Assembly (NCBI RefSeq): GCF_958453765.1
Contig: NZ_CAUDZA010000001.1
Span: 124,001-188,000, forward strand
Direction of reading: 5' to 3'
DNA length: 64,000 nucleotides
From: Phascolarctobacterium_A succinatutens_B
GTDB taxonomy: Bacteria > Bacillota > Negativicutes > Acidaminococcales > Acidaminococcaceae
The translations under genes were made by a program, and so were the position numbers. The notes beneath the pieces were generated by a model that saw only the letters and a program-made list of their open reading frames with translations, did no database searches and had not been told where the DNA came from. The number at the start of each line of letters is the position of its first letter. The first letter of the stretch is position 1. This document shows positions 1 to 8,247 of this stretch, one piece after another.

Positions 1-440
1 ACGGAGCGATAAGGTCAACGACTTTAATGCCGGTTTCCAAAATTTTAGTAGCTGTAGCCTGTTGGTCAAAGCTCGGAGCCGGTCTATGAATAGGCCAGTG
101 ATCAGCTGCTTCAACCGGAGTGTCATCATGGTCTACAGTTTCACCTAAAACGTTGAAGATACGGCCCAGTACACCAGGACCAACCGGAACGCTGATAGGA
201 GCGCCGGTATCTACAACTTCCATGCCACGAACCAGACCGTCGGTGGAGCTCATAGCAACAGCGCGGACAATGTTATTGCCGATGTGTTGCATAACTTCTG
301 CGGTCAGGTGGATTTTTACTTTACCCTCATCGGTGGTGCCGTCAATGTGCAGTGCGTTGAGGATAGCAGGCATGCTTTTAGGAGGAAACTCTACGTCGAT
401 AACAGGGCCTACAACTTGTACGATTCTACCTGTATTCAAG
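1..440 (-). CDS. atpD: F1 ATP synthase subunit beta, N-terminal part (cut by window edge)
   Basis: This is the catalytic beta subunit of the F1 sector; about 146 N-terminal residues are visible and the gene runs off the left edge. The protein opens MNTGRIVQVVGPVIDVEFP, the usual beta-subunit start, and reaches the conserved GIKVVDLIAP segment at the edge, just before the P-loop. The start is TTG at 440-438, with GGGAGG about 8 bases upstream; no ATG gives the conserved N-terminus. It follows atpG by 27 bases and is the last ATP synthase gene visible in the operon (atpC would be expected further left). Confidence 0.95.
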
Positions 441-467
441 GTTTTAGCCTCCCTACGAAATATCTAA

Positions 468-1352
468 TTAGTTTTGTGCCTGCTTCAGAGCTTCTACACC
501 GCCAACGATTTCGTTCAGCTCGCGGGTAATGGATGCCTGACGTGCCTTGTTATAGGACAGCTCCAGGTTTTGTACCAGCTTGCCTGCGTTATCGGTAGCA
601 GAGCTCATAGCAGTCATACGAGAACCCAACTCACTGGCAGCAGATTGTACCAGTGCGGCGTAAACTACGGTTTCCAGATACTTAGGTGCAAGTACCTGCA
701 GAGTTTCGTCTTCATCAGGCTCGAAAATAAAGCTTGCGCTAGCTTTGCCTTTCTCCTTTACAGGAGGCTCTACCGGCAGAATCTTGTCGCTGGTAGGAAT
801 TTGGGACAAAGCGGTTTTGAAAAGTGTAAACACAATATGCAGCTCGTCGAAATGCTCGTCAGCAAATTGTTTGATTGCATCCTGAGCAATTTCTACTGCA
901 TTTGCGTAAGACGGTCTGTCGGAGTAGCCGAAGTGGCTGCTCAGCACTTTATAGCCGCGACGTTGGAAGAAATCCCTGGCCTTACGGCCGCTGGTGATAA
1001 TGACTACGTCATGCTCACATTCGGAAATCTCCGCAACTGCTTTTTTCAAAGCGTTGGAACTATATGCGCCTGCCAGACCTTTATCAGAGGCGAGCACCAG
1101 ATAACCAACTTTTTTAACATCACGATGTTGAAGCAGCGGGTGTTTTTTGGCACTTAAGCCTGCAAGGATGCTCGGATCGCTCACAACGCTGGATAACACT
1201 TCTTTGATCTTGATGGCATACGGACGGCTTGCAGCAGCTCTTTCCTGCGCTCTTCTGAGGCGGGCAGCGGCAACCATTTTCATAGCCTTCGTGATCTTGC
1301 CAATGTTACCTACGCTTTTCATGTGGCGATGAATCTCGCGTGCAGTAGCCAT
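468..1352 (-). CDS. atpG: F1 ATP synthase subunit gamma
   Basis: This is the central rotor shaft of F1, 294 residues, normal for the family. The N-terminal helix (ATAREIHRHMKSVGNIGKITKAMKMVAA) and the C-terminal helix (AMSSATDNAGKLVQNLELSYNKARQA, ending in the EIVGG motif) that form the coiled coil are both present and typical. The ATG start has AGGTAGGTGA upstream. It lies 7 bases after the delta-alpha fusion gene and 27 bases before atpD, within one minus-strand operon. Confidence 0.97.
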   Translation of the reverse strand: MATAREIHRHMKSVGNIGKITKAMKMVAAARLRRAQERAAASRPYAIKIKEVLSSVVSDPSILAGLSAKKHPLLQHRDVKKVGYLVLASDKGLAGAYSSNALKKAVAEISECEHDVVIITSGRKARDFFQRRGYKVLSSHFGYSDRPSYANAVEIAQDAIKQFADEHFDELHIVFTLFKTALSQIPTSDKILPVEPPVKEKGKASASFIFEPDEDETLQVLAPKYLETVVYAALVQSAASELGSRMTAMSSATDNAGKLVQNLELSYNKARQASITRELNEIVGGVEALKQAQN

Positions 1353-1359
1353 TAGTTAA

Positions 1360-3183
1360 TCACCTACCTTCACTAACAAAGGTATCCTTGAACTCGGCGA
1401 TAGCTTTCTTCAGAGCTTCTTCGTTCTCATCAGTGATTTTCTTGGTTTTGATGATGTCTCCGCCAACTTCCGGATGGTTAGCTTCCATGAAGTCCAGGAA
1501 TTCTTTTTCGCAGCGGGTTACATCTTTAACTGCTACGTCATCCAGATAGCCTTTGGTACCAAGGTAAATAGCCATAACCTGTTTTTCAACAGACAACGGG
1601 CTGTATTGGCCTTGTTTCAGAACCTCGGTCAGACGTTGACCACGGTCCAGCTGTGCTTTGGTAGCTTTATCGAGGTCAGAAGCAAACTGAGCAAATGCTG
1701 CCAGCTCGCGGAACTGAGCCAGATCCAGACGTAAGGTACCTGCAACCTGCTTCATAGCTTTGATCTGAGCAGCACCACCTACACGGGATACAGACAGACC
1801 GGAGTTGATAGCCGGACGGATACCGGAGTAGAACAGCTCGGATTCAAGGAAGATCTGACCGTCGGTAATAGAAATTACGTTGGTCGGAATGAAGCCGCCT
1901 ACGTCACCTGCCAAGGTTTCGATGATCGGCAGTGCGGTGATGGAACCGCCCTTCAGTTCATCGTTCAGCTTAGCAGCGCGTTCCAGCAGACGGGAATGCA
2001 AATAGAATACGTCGCCAGGGTATGCTTCACGTCCTGGAGGACGACGGAGCAGCAGGGACATTGCACGGTATGCAACAGCGTGTTTAGACAGGTCGTCGTA
2101 TACGCACAGAACGTCTTTGCCCTGATCCATGAAGTATTCAGCCATGGTTACGCCAGCGTACGGAGCCAGGTATTGCAGCGGAGCGGAGTCAGCAGCAGTA
2201 GCAGCAACGATGATGGTGTATTCCATAGCGCCGTGTTGTTCCAAAGTACGAACAATACGAGCGATGTTAGAAGCCTTTTGGCCGATAGCTACATAAATGC
2301 AGATAACGCCCAGACCTTTTTGGTTGATAATGGTGTCGATTGCAACTGCAGTCTTACCGGTACCACGGTCGCCGATGATAAGTTCGCGCTGACCACGTCC
2401 GATAGGAACAAGTGCGTCGATACATTTAATACCAGTTTGCAGCGGGGTATCAACGGATTTACGATCTGCGATACCATGTGCAGGAGATTCAACCGGACGA
2501 CGAGCTGCAGCAGCGATTTCGCCTTTGCCGTCGATCGGGTCACCGATAGCGCTAACTACACGGCCCAGCAGGTTTTCACCAACAGGAACCTCCATGATGC
2601 GGCCGGTACGGCGAACAACGTCGCCTTCTTTGATTTTGGTCTCGCCGCCCATCAGTACGATACCAACGCTGTCCGGGTTCAGGTTCAGAACCATGCCGGA
2701 TACGTTGTGGGGCAGTTCAACTAATTCGCCAGCCATAGCGTTTTTCATACCGATAACGGTTGCGATGCCGTCACCGATTTTTTCTACGATACCAACTTCT
2801 TCCAGATCAGCATCCACATTGTAATTCTCCAGCTTGTTGCTGAGAGCATCACCCAGGGCTTCCGGTTTGGTGTACTCGTGAACGTCGATGCCGTTCAGAG
2901 CAATTTCCATTTTCTTCAGCTTGCGCAGTGCGGAAGCGTCGAATACCTTATCGCCAACTTGTACGATGATGCCGCCGAGGATGGACGGGTCTACTTTCTT
3001 GTTCAGGAAAATATCGCGGCCCAGTTTCTCGGTCAGGATTACAGAAATGGATTGATACTCGTCAGCCGACAATTTCTTGGCGGTAGTAACGTTTACATCT
3101 AACAGCTCTTTAATGGAGCCCAGATCGATTTTGAAGTCGGACAATTGTTGCTTAATTAAAGCAATATTTTCTTCTGTCTTCAT
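1360..3183 (-). CDS. atpA: F1 ATP synthase: delta C-terminal domain fused to complete alpha subunit
   Basis: A 607-residue protein, about 100 residues longer than a usual alpha subunit. Residues 30-98 match the C-terminal domain of subunit delta (KKVDPSILGGIIVQVGDKVF, then a short basic helix LRKLKKMEIAL). From about residue 105 it is an ordinary alpha subunit: the N-terminal helix, the P-loop GDRGTGKT at 271-278 (near 170 in free alpha), and intact C-terminal parts. The start at 3183 has GGAGGTGA 9 bases upstream; the longer reading from 3243 has no such signal. The gap to atpF is only 90 bases, so no separate atpH and no delta N-terminal domain are encoded here. The domain assignment is clear from sequence; how the stator works with it is unknown. 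Confidence 0.93.
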   Translation of the reverse strand: MKTEENIALIKQQLSDFKIDLGSIKELLDVNVTTAKKLSADEYQSISVILTEKLGRDIFLNKKVDPSILGGIIVQVGDKVFDASALRKLKKMEIALNGIDVHEYTKPEALGDALSNKLENYNVDADLEEVGIVEKIGDGIATVIGMKNAMAGELVELPHNVSGMVLNLNPDSVGIVLMGGETKIKEGDVVRRTGRIMEVPVGENLLGRVVSAIGDPIDGKGEIAAAARRPVESPAHGIADRKSVDTPLQTGIKCIDALVPIGRGQRELIIGDRGTGKTAVAIDTIINQKGLGVICIYVAIGQKASNIARIVRTLEQHGAMEYTIIVAATAADSAPLQYLAPYAGVTMAEYFMDQGKDVLCVYDDLSKHAVAYRAMSLLLRRPPGREAYPGDVFYLHSRLLERAAKLNDELKGGSITALPIIETLAGDVGGFIPTNVISITDGQIFLESELFYSGIRPAINSGLSVSRVGGAAQIKAMKQVAGTLRLDLAQFRELAAFAQFASDLDKATKAQLDRGQRLTEVLKQGQYSPLSVEKQVMAIYLGTKGYLDDVAVKDVTRCEKEFLDFMEANHPEVGGDIIKTKKITDENEEALKKAIAEFKDTFVSEGR

Positions 3184-3273
3184 ATTGTACCAATCACCTC
3201 CGAATACCGGGGTTTTGCCTGCTGTTTCGCATTTCAGCGGCATACTTCCGGCTTAATAGGGAAAGCAGCAAAA

Positions 3274-3753
3274 TTATTTCATGATAGAATCAACGATTTT
3301 GCTAGCCATTTTTTTGTCTTCTTCAGAACCTAACTTTTGTTCTACGATCTTGCTAGCAGCAATCATGGACAGGTTGATAACTTGTGCACGAACTTCGTCC
3401 ATAGCTTTTTTCTGTTCCAGTGCGATTGCTTCTTTAGCAGTTGCAATAACCTGATCTTGTTCAGCTTTGGTGTCTGCCATGATCTTGTCATGAGCAGCCT
3501 GAGCAGTTTTGCGGGCAGCATCAACAATAGCTTGAGCTTCTTGTTTAGCTTCAGCCAGCTTTGCAGCGTATTCAGCTTTAACTGCTTCTGCGTCAGTCTT
3601 AGCCTTTTCTGCAGCTTCCAGATCGCTTGCAATTTTGTTCTTACGCTCTTCCATAATGTTGCATACGGGTTTGTAAGCGAATTTTGCAAGAACGAAAACT
3701 AAAACCAAAAAGTTCAGGATCTGCGCGATAAGTGTTGCATTGAAGTTAACCAA
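3274..3753 (-). CDS. atpF: F0 ATP synthase subunit b
   Basis: Peripheral stalk subunit, 159 residues, normal length. There is one N-terminal membrane segment (about residues 5-25), then a long charged alanine- and lysine-rich helix for the b dimer. It is not fused to delta, unlike the known b-delta fusion of mycobacteria, so it must meet the delta domain carried on alpha. The start is TTG at 3753-3751 with AAAGGAG upstream. It sits between atpE and the delta-alpha gene. Confidence 0.95.
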   Translation of the reverse strand: MVNFNATLIAQILNFLVLVFVLAKFAYKPVCNIMEERKNKIASDLEAAEKAKTDAEAVKAEYAAKLAEAKQEAQAIVDAARKTAQAAHDKIMADTKAEQDQVIATAKEAIALEQKKAMDEVRAQVINLSMIAASKIVEQKLGSEEDKKMASKIVDSIMK

Positions 3754-3793
3754 TTATAGCACGCTCCTTTTTGTAATATCTTGCAAAATTAAA

Positions 3794-4048
3794 TTATTTA
3801 ATGAACGGGTTAGCGAATACCAGAACGATAGCGATTACATAGCACAGAATAGGCATGGATTCGATCAAGCCTACGCAAACCAGCATGTTGGTAAAGATTT
3901 TACCAGCTTCTTCCGGTTGACGAGCCATGGATTCAATAGATTTGCCGCACATGTTGCCGTTACCGATACCAGCGCCAGCAGCAGCACCCAAGCAAACAAG
4001 GCCTGCACCGATTACAGATGCAGCAGTAATGATTGCATTTTCAGACAT
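3794..4048 (-). CDS. atpE: F0 ATP synthase subunit c
   Basis: Proteolipid of the rotor ring, 84 residues, two membrane hairpin helices joined by the polar loop RQPE (residues 43-46). The ion-binding carboxylate is Glu63, directly followed by Ser64 as in Na+-translocating rings (motif ES). The position that is Gln in the well-studied Na+ rings is Asn30 here (GIGNGN), so the ion cannot be assigned from sequence. The ATG at 4048 has AAAGGA 8 bases upstream; the ATG three codons earlier lies inside that signal. Confidence 0.95.
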   Translation of the reverse strand: MSENAIITAASVIGAGLVCLGAAAGAGIGNGNMCGKSIESMARQPEEAGKIFTNMLVCVGLIESMPILCYVIAIVLVFANPFIK

Positions 4049-4099
4049 TTGTTTCATCCTTTCGAAATTGTGATTTTAAATTTTTTTTGCTTAAAAAGC

Positions 4100-4816
4100 T
4101 TAGTGTTCGTCGTGGCTAGCAAATGCCAGTGCATAGCTGCCCAAAGACAAAATGGTAAAGATAAAAGCCTGAACGAAGCCAATGAACAGGGAGAACATTA
4201 CCCACAGTTCAGGAACTACCCACGGAGCCAGCTGATACAGTACGATCAACAGGATTTCGCCTGCCAGGATGTTACCAAAGAGACGAAGAGCCATGGTCAG
4301 CGGTTTAGTCACTGCATCCAAAAGATGCAACGGCAGGAATGCCGGACTCGGGCTGATGAAATGTTTAAAGTGGCCGATACCTTGTTTCGCCACACCAACG
4401 CAGTACGCGCTAAACGCAATTAGCAAAGAAAGCGCAAAGCAGGTATTAATGTCATTGGTAGGTGAAGTCCAGTGAACGCCAATCTGCGGAAGCAAAATGC
4501 CCAGTTCGTTTGCTACCAGGATAAACATAAACAAGGTAACGATGAACGGTGCCATAAATTTACGGCCTTTGGATCCCAGGTTGTCTTCCATCAGACCATT
4601 TAAGAAATCAAGAATGATTTCCATTGCATTCTGCAGTCCGGAAGGAACCATTTTCGGGTTCTTACAAACCAGAAGGAACAGTACGAAGACGATTGCCATG
4701 GTTACCCAGGTCATGTACATGGTTTGCATGTTGACCTCACCTAAAAAGGTAGATTGGGTAAGGTAATGGATAATCTCTCCGGATTTTTCTGCACCTTCAG
4801 CTGCTGCATTTCCCAT
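4100..4816 (-). CDS. atpB: F0 ATP synthase subunit a
   Basis: Membrane stator subunit that forms the ion half-channels against the c-ring, 238 residues with several hydrophobic helices. The essential arginine is visible in the conserved segment MALRLFGNILAGE, and the C-terminal helix region FVQAFIFTILSLGSYALAF is typical. The ATG start has AAAGGAG upstream. It is the first core subunit of the operon after atpZ and atpI. Confidence 0.96.
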   Translation of the reverse strand: MGNAAAEGAEKSGEIIHYLTQSTFLGEVNMQTMYMTWVTMAIVFVLFLLVCKNPKMVPSGLQNAMEIILDFLNGLMEDNLGSKGRKFMAPFIVTLFMFILVANELGILLPQIGVHWTSPTNDINTCFALSLLIAFSAYCVGVAKQGIGHFKHFISPSPAFLPLHLLDAVTKPLTMALRLFGNILAGEILLIVLYQLAPWVVPELWVMFSLFIGFVQAFIFTILSLGSYALAFASHDEH

Positions 4817-4834
4817 TTTTACACACTCCTTTCT

Positions 4835-5242
4835 TCACGCCCTCTCATTTTGATGTTGGTACGCGATAAATAATAGATTTAAGATAAAAAATATATGTAT
4901 CAGAAGAAACCCGCCAAATGCGCCATGCACAGCAAGCTTCATCCTTAACATCGTAATAATAAACGCAGCCGCGGCCGCCAAGCGGGCCCAACGGAAACGC
5001 TTCATGATTTTCAGTCCCTGCTTGGGCACCTCTACATAAGGCAGAGATTTTTTAATGCCTAAAAACAGAATGGACAAATCTATAGTACCTGCCAGCACAC
5101 CGCAAAGCACGCCGTGGGCAAAGGCACTGCGCTGCCATAACCAGAGCGGCACCGCTACGAGCAGCGCACACATACAGATGCGCGCTACGAAGGCGTTCGC
5201 GCCGTTTCTCGCTATGGGCGTCAAATCAAAATTACTTTTCAT
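4835..5242 (-). CDS. atpI: AtpI-like ATP synthase assembly protein
   Basis: A 135-residue membrane protein with about four hydrophobic segments, lying directly before atpB and overlapping atpZ by 11 bases. Size, topology and position match the ATP synthase subunit I family, which helps assemble the c-ring and may act in Mg2+ handling. No catalytic motif is visible. The start codon directly follows an AAGG run inside the upstream gene, so translation is probably coupled to atpZ. Confidence 0.75.
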   Translation of the reverse strand: MKSNFDLTPIARNGANAFVARICMCALLVAVPLWLWQRSAFAHGVLCGVLAGTIDLSILFLGIKKSLPYVEVPKQGLKIMKRFRWARLAAAAAFIITMLRMKLAVHGAFGGFLLIHIFFILNLLFIAYQHQNERA

Positions 5243-5498
5243 CCTTCTTGTGTTCAGTGTCCCGTGAAAGGACGCTCCTCTGAATCAGATTATAGTAGGT
5301 CATAACAAGTGAAACAATTGCCAGGCCGATGCAGATGCCCCGCATCGTATGGTCGCCGGTTTCCAGATGACGGTCGAGCCAGTCGCCGCCGAAGTACGCC
5401 AGCAGAAAATCAATCACGGCCATAAACGCCAGAGAGGACACAGTAGCCAAAGCTTCAAGCATCCGCATATGCTCCTTATCGGGTGTTTTGTTAGTCAT
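5232..5498 (-). CDS. atpZ: AtpZ/ATPase gene 1-like small membrane protein
   Basis: An 88-residue protein with two membrane helices (about LATVSSLAFMAVIDFLLAYFGG and GICIGLAIVSLVMTYY) and charged ends. This fits the small AtpZ family encoded at the head of firmicute atp operons, thought to work with AtpI. I chose ATG 5498, preceded by GGTGA; a GTG nine codons earlier is possible but has no good signal. The atp promoter at 5550-5578 lies directly upstream. Confidence 0.72.
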   Translation of the reverse strand: MTNKTPDKEHMRMLEALATVSSLAFMAVIDFLLAYFGGDWLDRHLETGDHTMRGICIGLAIVSLVMTYYNLIQRSVLSRDTEHKKDEK

Positions 5499-5549
5499 GA
5501 TTTTTTCACCACAGCACGAATTCACAAATTAATCATATTTACTCTTTTA

Positions 5550-5578
5550 ATTTTAATATTTTTCACAGTTTCTGTCTA
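5550..5578 (-). promoter_or_regulatory. Candidate promoter of the atp operon
   Basis: On the minus strand, TAGACA (5578-5573), a 17-base spacer and TAAAAT (5555-5550) form a good sigma-70-type promoter that overlaps the end of wecB. It lies about 50 bases before atpZ and would let the atp genes be transcribed apart from wecA-wecB. Confidence 0.6.
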
Positions 5579-6736
5579 CGCCTTAGACGCAAATTCCGGC
5601 AAATTTTCTACATCAAAGCCATTTTTTCTTAAAATCGCATGGATAATGCGCTCACAGGCCTTGCCGTCACCATAGGGATTGGCAGCCTCCGCCATGGAGC
5701 GATAATGCTCGGCATCATCCAAAAGCAGATTGGTTTCGCGCAGCACATCATCATAAGCGGTGCCTACGAGCTTAACCGTACCGGCTTCAACAGCCTCCGA
5801 ACGCTCGGTGGTATCACGCAGAACAAGAACCGGCTTGCCTAAGGCAGGAGCCTCCTCCTGAATTCCGCCGCTGTCTGTGAGCACGATATCAACCTTAGCC
5901 ATCAAATTGGCAAACGGTTCATATTCCATAGGCTCAATCAGATGCACTCTGTCTAAATGTCCCAGCTCCTCGCGGACGATTTCACGCACCTTGGGGTTTT
6001 TGTGTACCGGGAAGATTGCTTCCACATCGGGATGCGCTTCCAGCACACTCTTCAACGCGCGGTAAACATGACGCATAGGCTCGCCCAGGTTTTCACGGCG
6101 GTGGGTAGTCATCAGAATCAGACGATGACCGCTGGCAAATACCTTATTGAACTCTTCGTCCTCAAAGCGGTAGCCTTCCTTCACCGTAGTCTGCAGAGCA
6201 TCAATAACAGTGTTGCCTGTTACCAGAATCTGCTCGGGGCAGATGTTTTCCTTCAGCAGGTTAGCCTTGCTGGTAGAGGTAGGCGCAAAATGCATATCGG
6301 CAATCGCACCGGTCAGCTTGCGGTTCATTTCCTCCGGGTAAGGAGAATATTTATTACCGGTACGCAGGCCTGCTTCCACATGGCCTACGGGAATCTGCGC
6401 ATAAAAGGCAGCCAGAGCACCGGCAAAGGTAGTCGAGGTGTCACCATGCACCAGCACCATATCGGGCTTTGCTTCCTCCATTACGGATTTCAGGCCCATC
6501 AGCGCGCGGGTAGTAACATCATACAGGGTTTGACCTGCCGACATAATATTCAAATCATAATCAGGCGTAATGCCAAACAAATCCAGTACCTGATCAAGCA
6601 TCTCGCGATGCTGTGCGGTAACTGCCACAATCGGCTGGATATATTCGGGATATTTACGCATTGCCAGCACCAGCGGGCACATTTTGATGGCTTCCGGACG
6701 AGTGCCGAAAACTGTCATTAACTTTATCTTCTCCAC
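5576..6736 (-). CDS. wecB: UDP-N-acetylglucosamine 2-epimerase (non-hydrolysing)
   Basis: Interconverts UDP-GlcNAc and UDP-ManNAc for envelope polysaccharide synthesis in the cytoplasm. It is 386 residues, full length, with the family start VFGTRPEAIKM, the segments VHGDTSTTFAGALAAF, HVEAGLRTG and PYPEEMNRK, and the late motif LTDSGGIQEEAPALGKPVLVLR that contacts the UDP-sugar. It follows wecA by 15 bases and so belongs to the same transcript. The pairing with wecA suggests a ManNAc-containing surface glycan. Confidence 0.96.
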   Translation of the reverse strand: MEKIKLMTVFGTRPEAIKMCPLVLAMRKYPEYIQPIVAVTAQHREMLDQVLDLFGITPDYDLNIMSAGQTLYDVTTRALMGLKSVMEEAKPDMVLVHGDTSTTFAGALAAFYAQIPVGHVEAGLRTGNKYSPYPEEMNRKLTGAIADMHFAPTSTSKANLLKENICPEQILVTGNTVIDALQTTVKEGYRFEDEEFNKVFASGHRLILMTTHRRENLGEPMRHVYRALKSVLEAHPDVEAIFPVHKNPKVREIVREELGHLDRVHLIEPMEYEPFANLMAKVDIVLTDSGGIQEEAPALGKPVLVLRDTTERSEAVEAGTVKLVGTAYDDVLRETNLLLDDAEHYRSMAEAANPYGDGKACERIIHAILRKNGFDVENLPEFASKA

Positions 6737-6751
6737 GGTTCTTCCTCCCCC

Positions 6752-7771
6752 TTATCTGTCGTTCAGAATACCGATTTTCTTAGCACCAACGGCAACTGCC
6801 GTAATAATAACCGCTATAATAAGTGCGGCATAAAAGCCGTCGAACTCTGCCCATAGCACAGCTGCGATACCGAGCACGGCTGTAATAGCATACATCAGCA
6901 GAACTGCCTGCTTCTGGTTCATGCCCATCGCCAGCAGGCGGTGATGCAAATGGCCCTTATCGGGCTGGAAAATAGGGCGGCCGTTGCTGTAGCGGCGCAT
7001 AATCGCAAAGGCTGTATCCATAATCGGCAGGCCCAGTGCAATCGCCGGTACAATCAGCGCTACGGTAGCAGCAGTCTTGACTGCGCCGTAAACAGAAATA
7101 GCTGCCAGCATATAGCCGATGAACATACTGCCTGTATCGCCCATGAAAATAGTAGCGGGATTAAAATTATAGCGGATAAAACCGATAATGCCGCCGGCCA
7201 GAGCCGCAGTCATTACAGCTATATGGTAATAACCCATCTGAACCGCAACCAGAATGACCGTCATCGAAGCAATCGCAGATACGCCTGCCGCCAGGCCATC
7301 CAGACCGTCAATCAGATTGACAACGTTCGTAAAGCTGATAACCCAGAAAATTGTCAGCGGTATAGAAATAAACCATTCGTTAAGATAAAAATAGCCGCCG
7401 AAGGGATTGTTCAGCCATTCGATACGGATATCAAAGGCCACAAGTACGCAGGCAGCAAAAATCTGCCCCAGCAGCTTGACCTTTGCCGGCAGCTGATATT
7501 TGTCATCCAGTACGCCTACGATGGCAATCACGCTGCCGCCAAGCAGAATGCCGACAATATCCTTCGTCAGCTCCAAGCTTGCCACTGCGGCAATCATAAA
7601 GGCAATATAAATAGCCAGACCGCCAAGACGCGGCATAATCTTCTTATGCACCTTGCGGTTATCGGGCTTATCAATCGCGCCGATTTTAAAGGCTAATGTT
7701 TTAATATAAGGGGTCAATATATAGCTCACCAGAGCGGCAAGCAGAAAGGGAAAACCATAAGCACTTAACAT
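6752..7771 (-). CDS. wecA: MraY-family UDP-GlcNAc:undecaprenyl-phosphate GlcNAc-1-phosphate transferase
   Basis: An integral membrane enzyme (339 residues, about 10-11 helices) that loads a sugar-1-phosphate onto undecaprenyl phosphate, the first step of many envelope polysaccharides. The family motifs are all present: NRKVHKKIMPRLGG, NLIDGLDGLAAG and NFNPATIFMGDTGSMF, the aspartates binding Mg2+, plus the basic loop KGHLHHRL. It is WecA/TagO-like rather than MraY proper, judging by these loops and by the linked wecB. First gene of the wecA-wecB-atp transcription unit. Confidence 0.93.
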   Translation of the reverse strand: MLSAYGFPFLLAALVSYILTPYIKTLAFKIGAIDKPDNRKVHKKIMPRLGGLAIYIAFMIAAVASLELTKDIVGILLGGSVIAIVGVLDDKYQLPAKVKLLGQIFAACVLVAFDIRIEWLNNPFGGYFYLNEWFISIPLTIFWVISFTNVVNLIDGLDGLAAGVSAIASMTVILVAVQMGYYHIAVMTAALAGGIIGFIRYNFNPATIFMGDTGSMFIGYMLAAISVYGAVKTAATVALIVPAIALGLPIMDTAFAIMRRYSNGRPIFQPDKGHLHHRLLAMGMNQKQAVLLMYAITAVLGIAAVLWAEFDGFYAALIIAVIITAVAVGAKKIGILNDR

Positions 7772-7839
7772 TTATTTCTTTCTCCACCGAAACCTGATTC
7801 CTTGCACACGAAAAACACTTAACTATTCATTCCTTATAT

Positions 7840-7867
7840 AGTATAACATTTTTGACACTTGCGTCAA
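7840..7867 (-). promoter_or_regulatory. Promoter of wecA-wecB
   Basis: TTGACG (7867-7862), a 16-base spacer and TATACT (7845-7840) on the minus strand, about 70 bases before the wecA start. Confidence 0.6.
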
Positions 7868-8247
7868 TTACTTTTATTACAAAAATAATGAAATAAGCCT
7901 TTTTTTCCGCAAAATTATCCCTAATTATTCCCATTTATTATAGCATAATATCATCAAGGGAATATATCCTTTTGGCATAACTTATATATTGTTTCGGTTC
8001 TCCGGATGTTGCCTGTTAAAAATTCTTACGGATTTATCTCATATCGCAGACTTTTTACAGATGATTTTTCAGAAATAATCACCGTTGAGGCTTTTTTAAC
8101 CTCACTTTGCTTCTATCTGCTGTAAATCTGCTCTGGAAAAAAGTCAAGTAAACTCCTCTATCGTAACACAGCGAAAATTTATGTTAAATTTATAGTTTTT
8201 TTGTACATTTTCTGCTAAAATTAAATTTAAGAAAGGGAGGGATGAGA
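7868..8247. other. Non-coding divergent intergenic region with nested inverted repeats
   Basis: This A+T-rich stretch between wecA and the beta-barrel gene holds no convincing ORF. At 8046-8131 an outer inverted repeat (GCAGA..TTTACAG against CTGTAAATCTGC) encloses an inner stem TGAGG/CCTCA (8086-8090 and 8100-8104). It could be a structured leader or an operator; nothing identifies it. The downstream gene's promoter is not obvious. Confidence 0.5.

Noticed and set aside
3184..3243. Upstream extension of the delta-alpha gene
   Set aside because: No ribosome site before it and the added residues do not resemble the delta N-terminal domain; GGAGGTGA fits the start at 3183.
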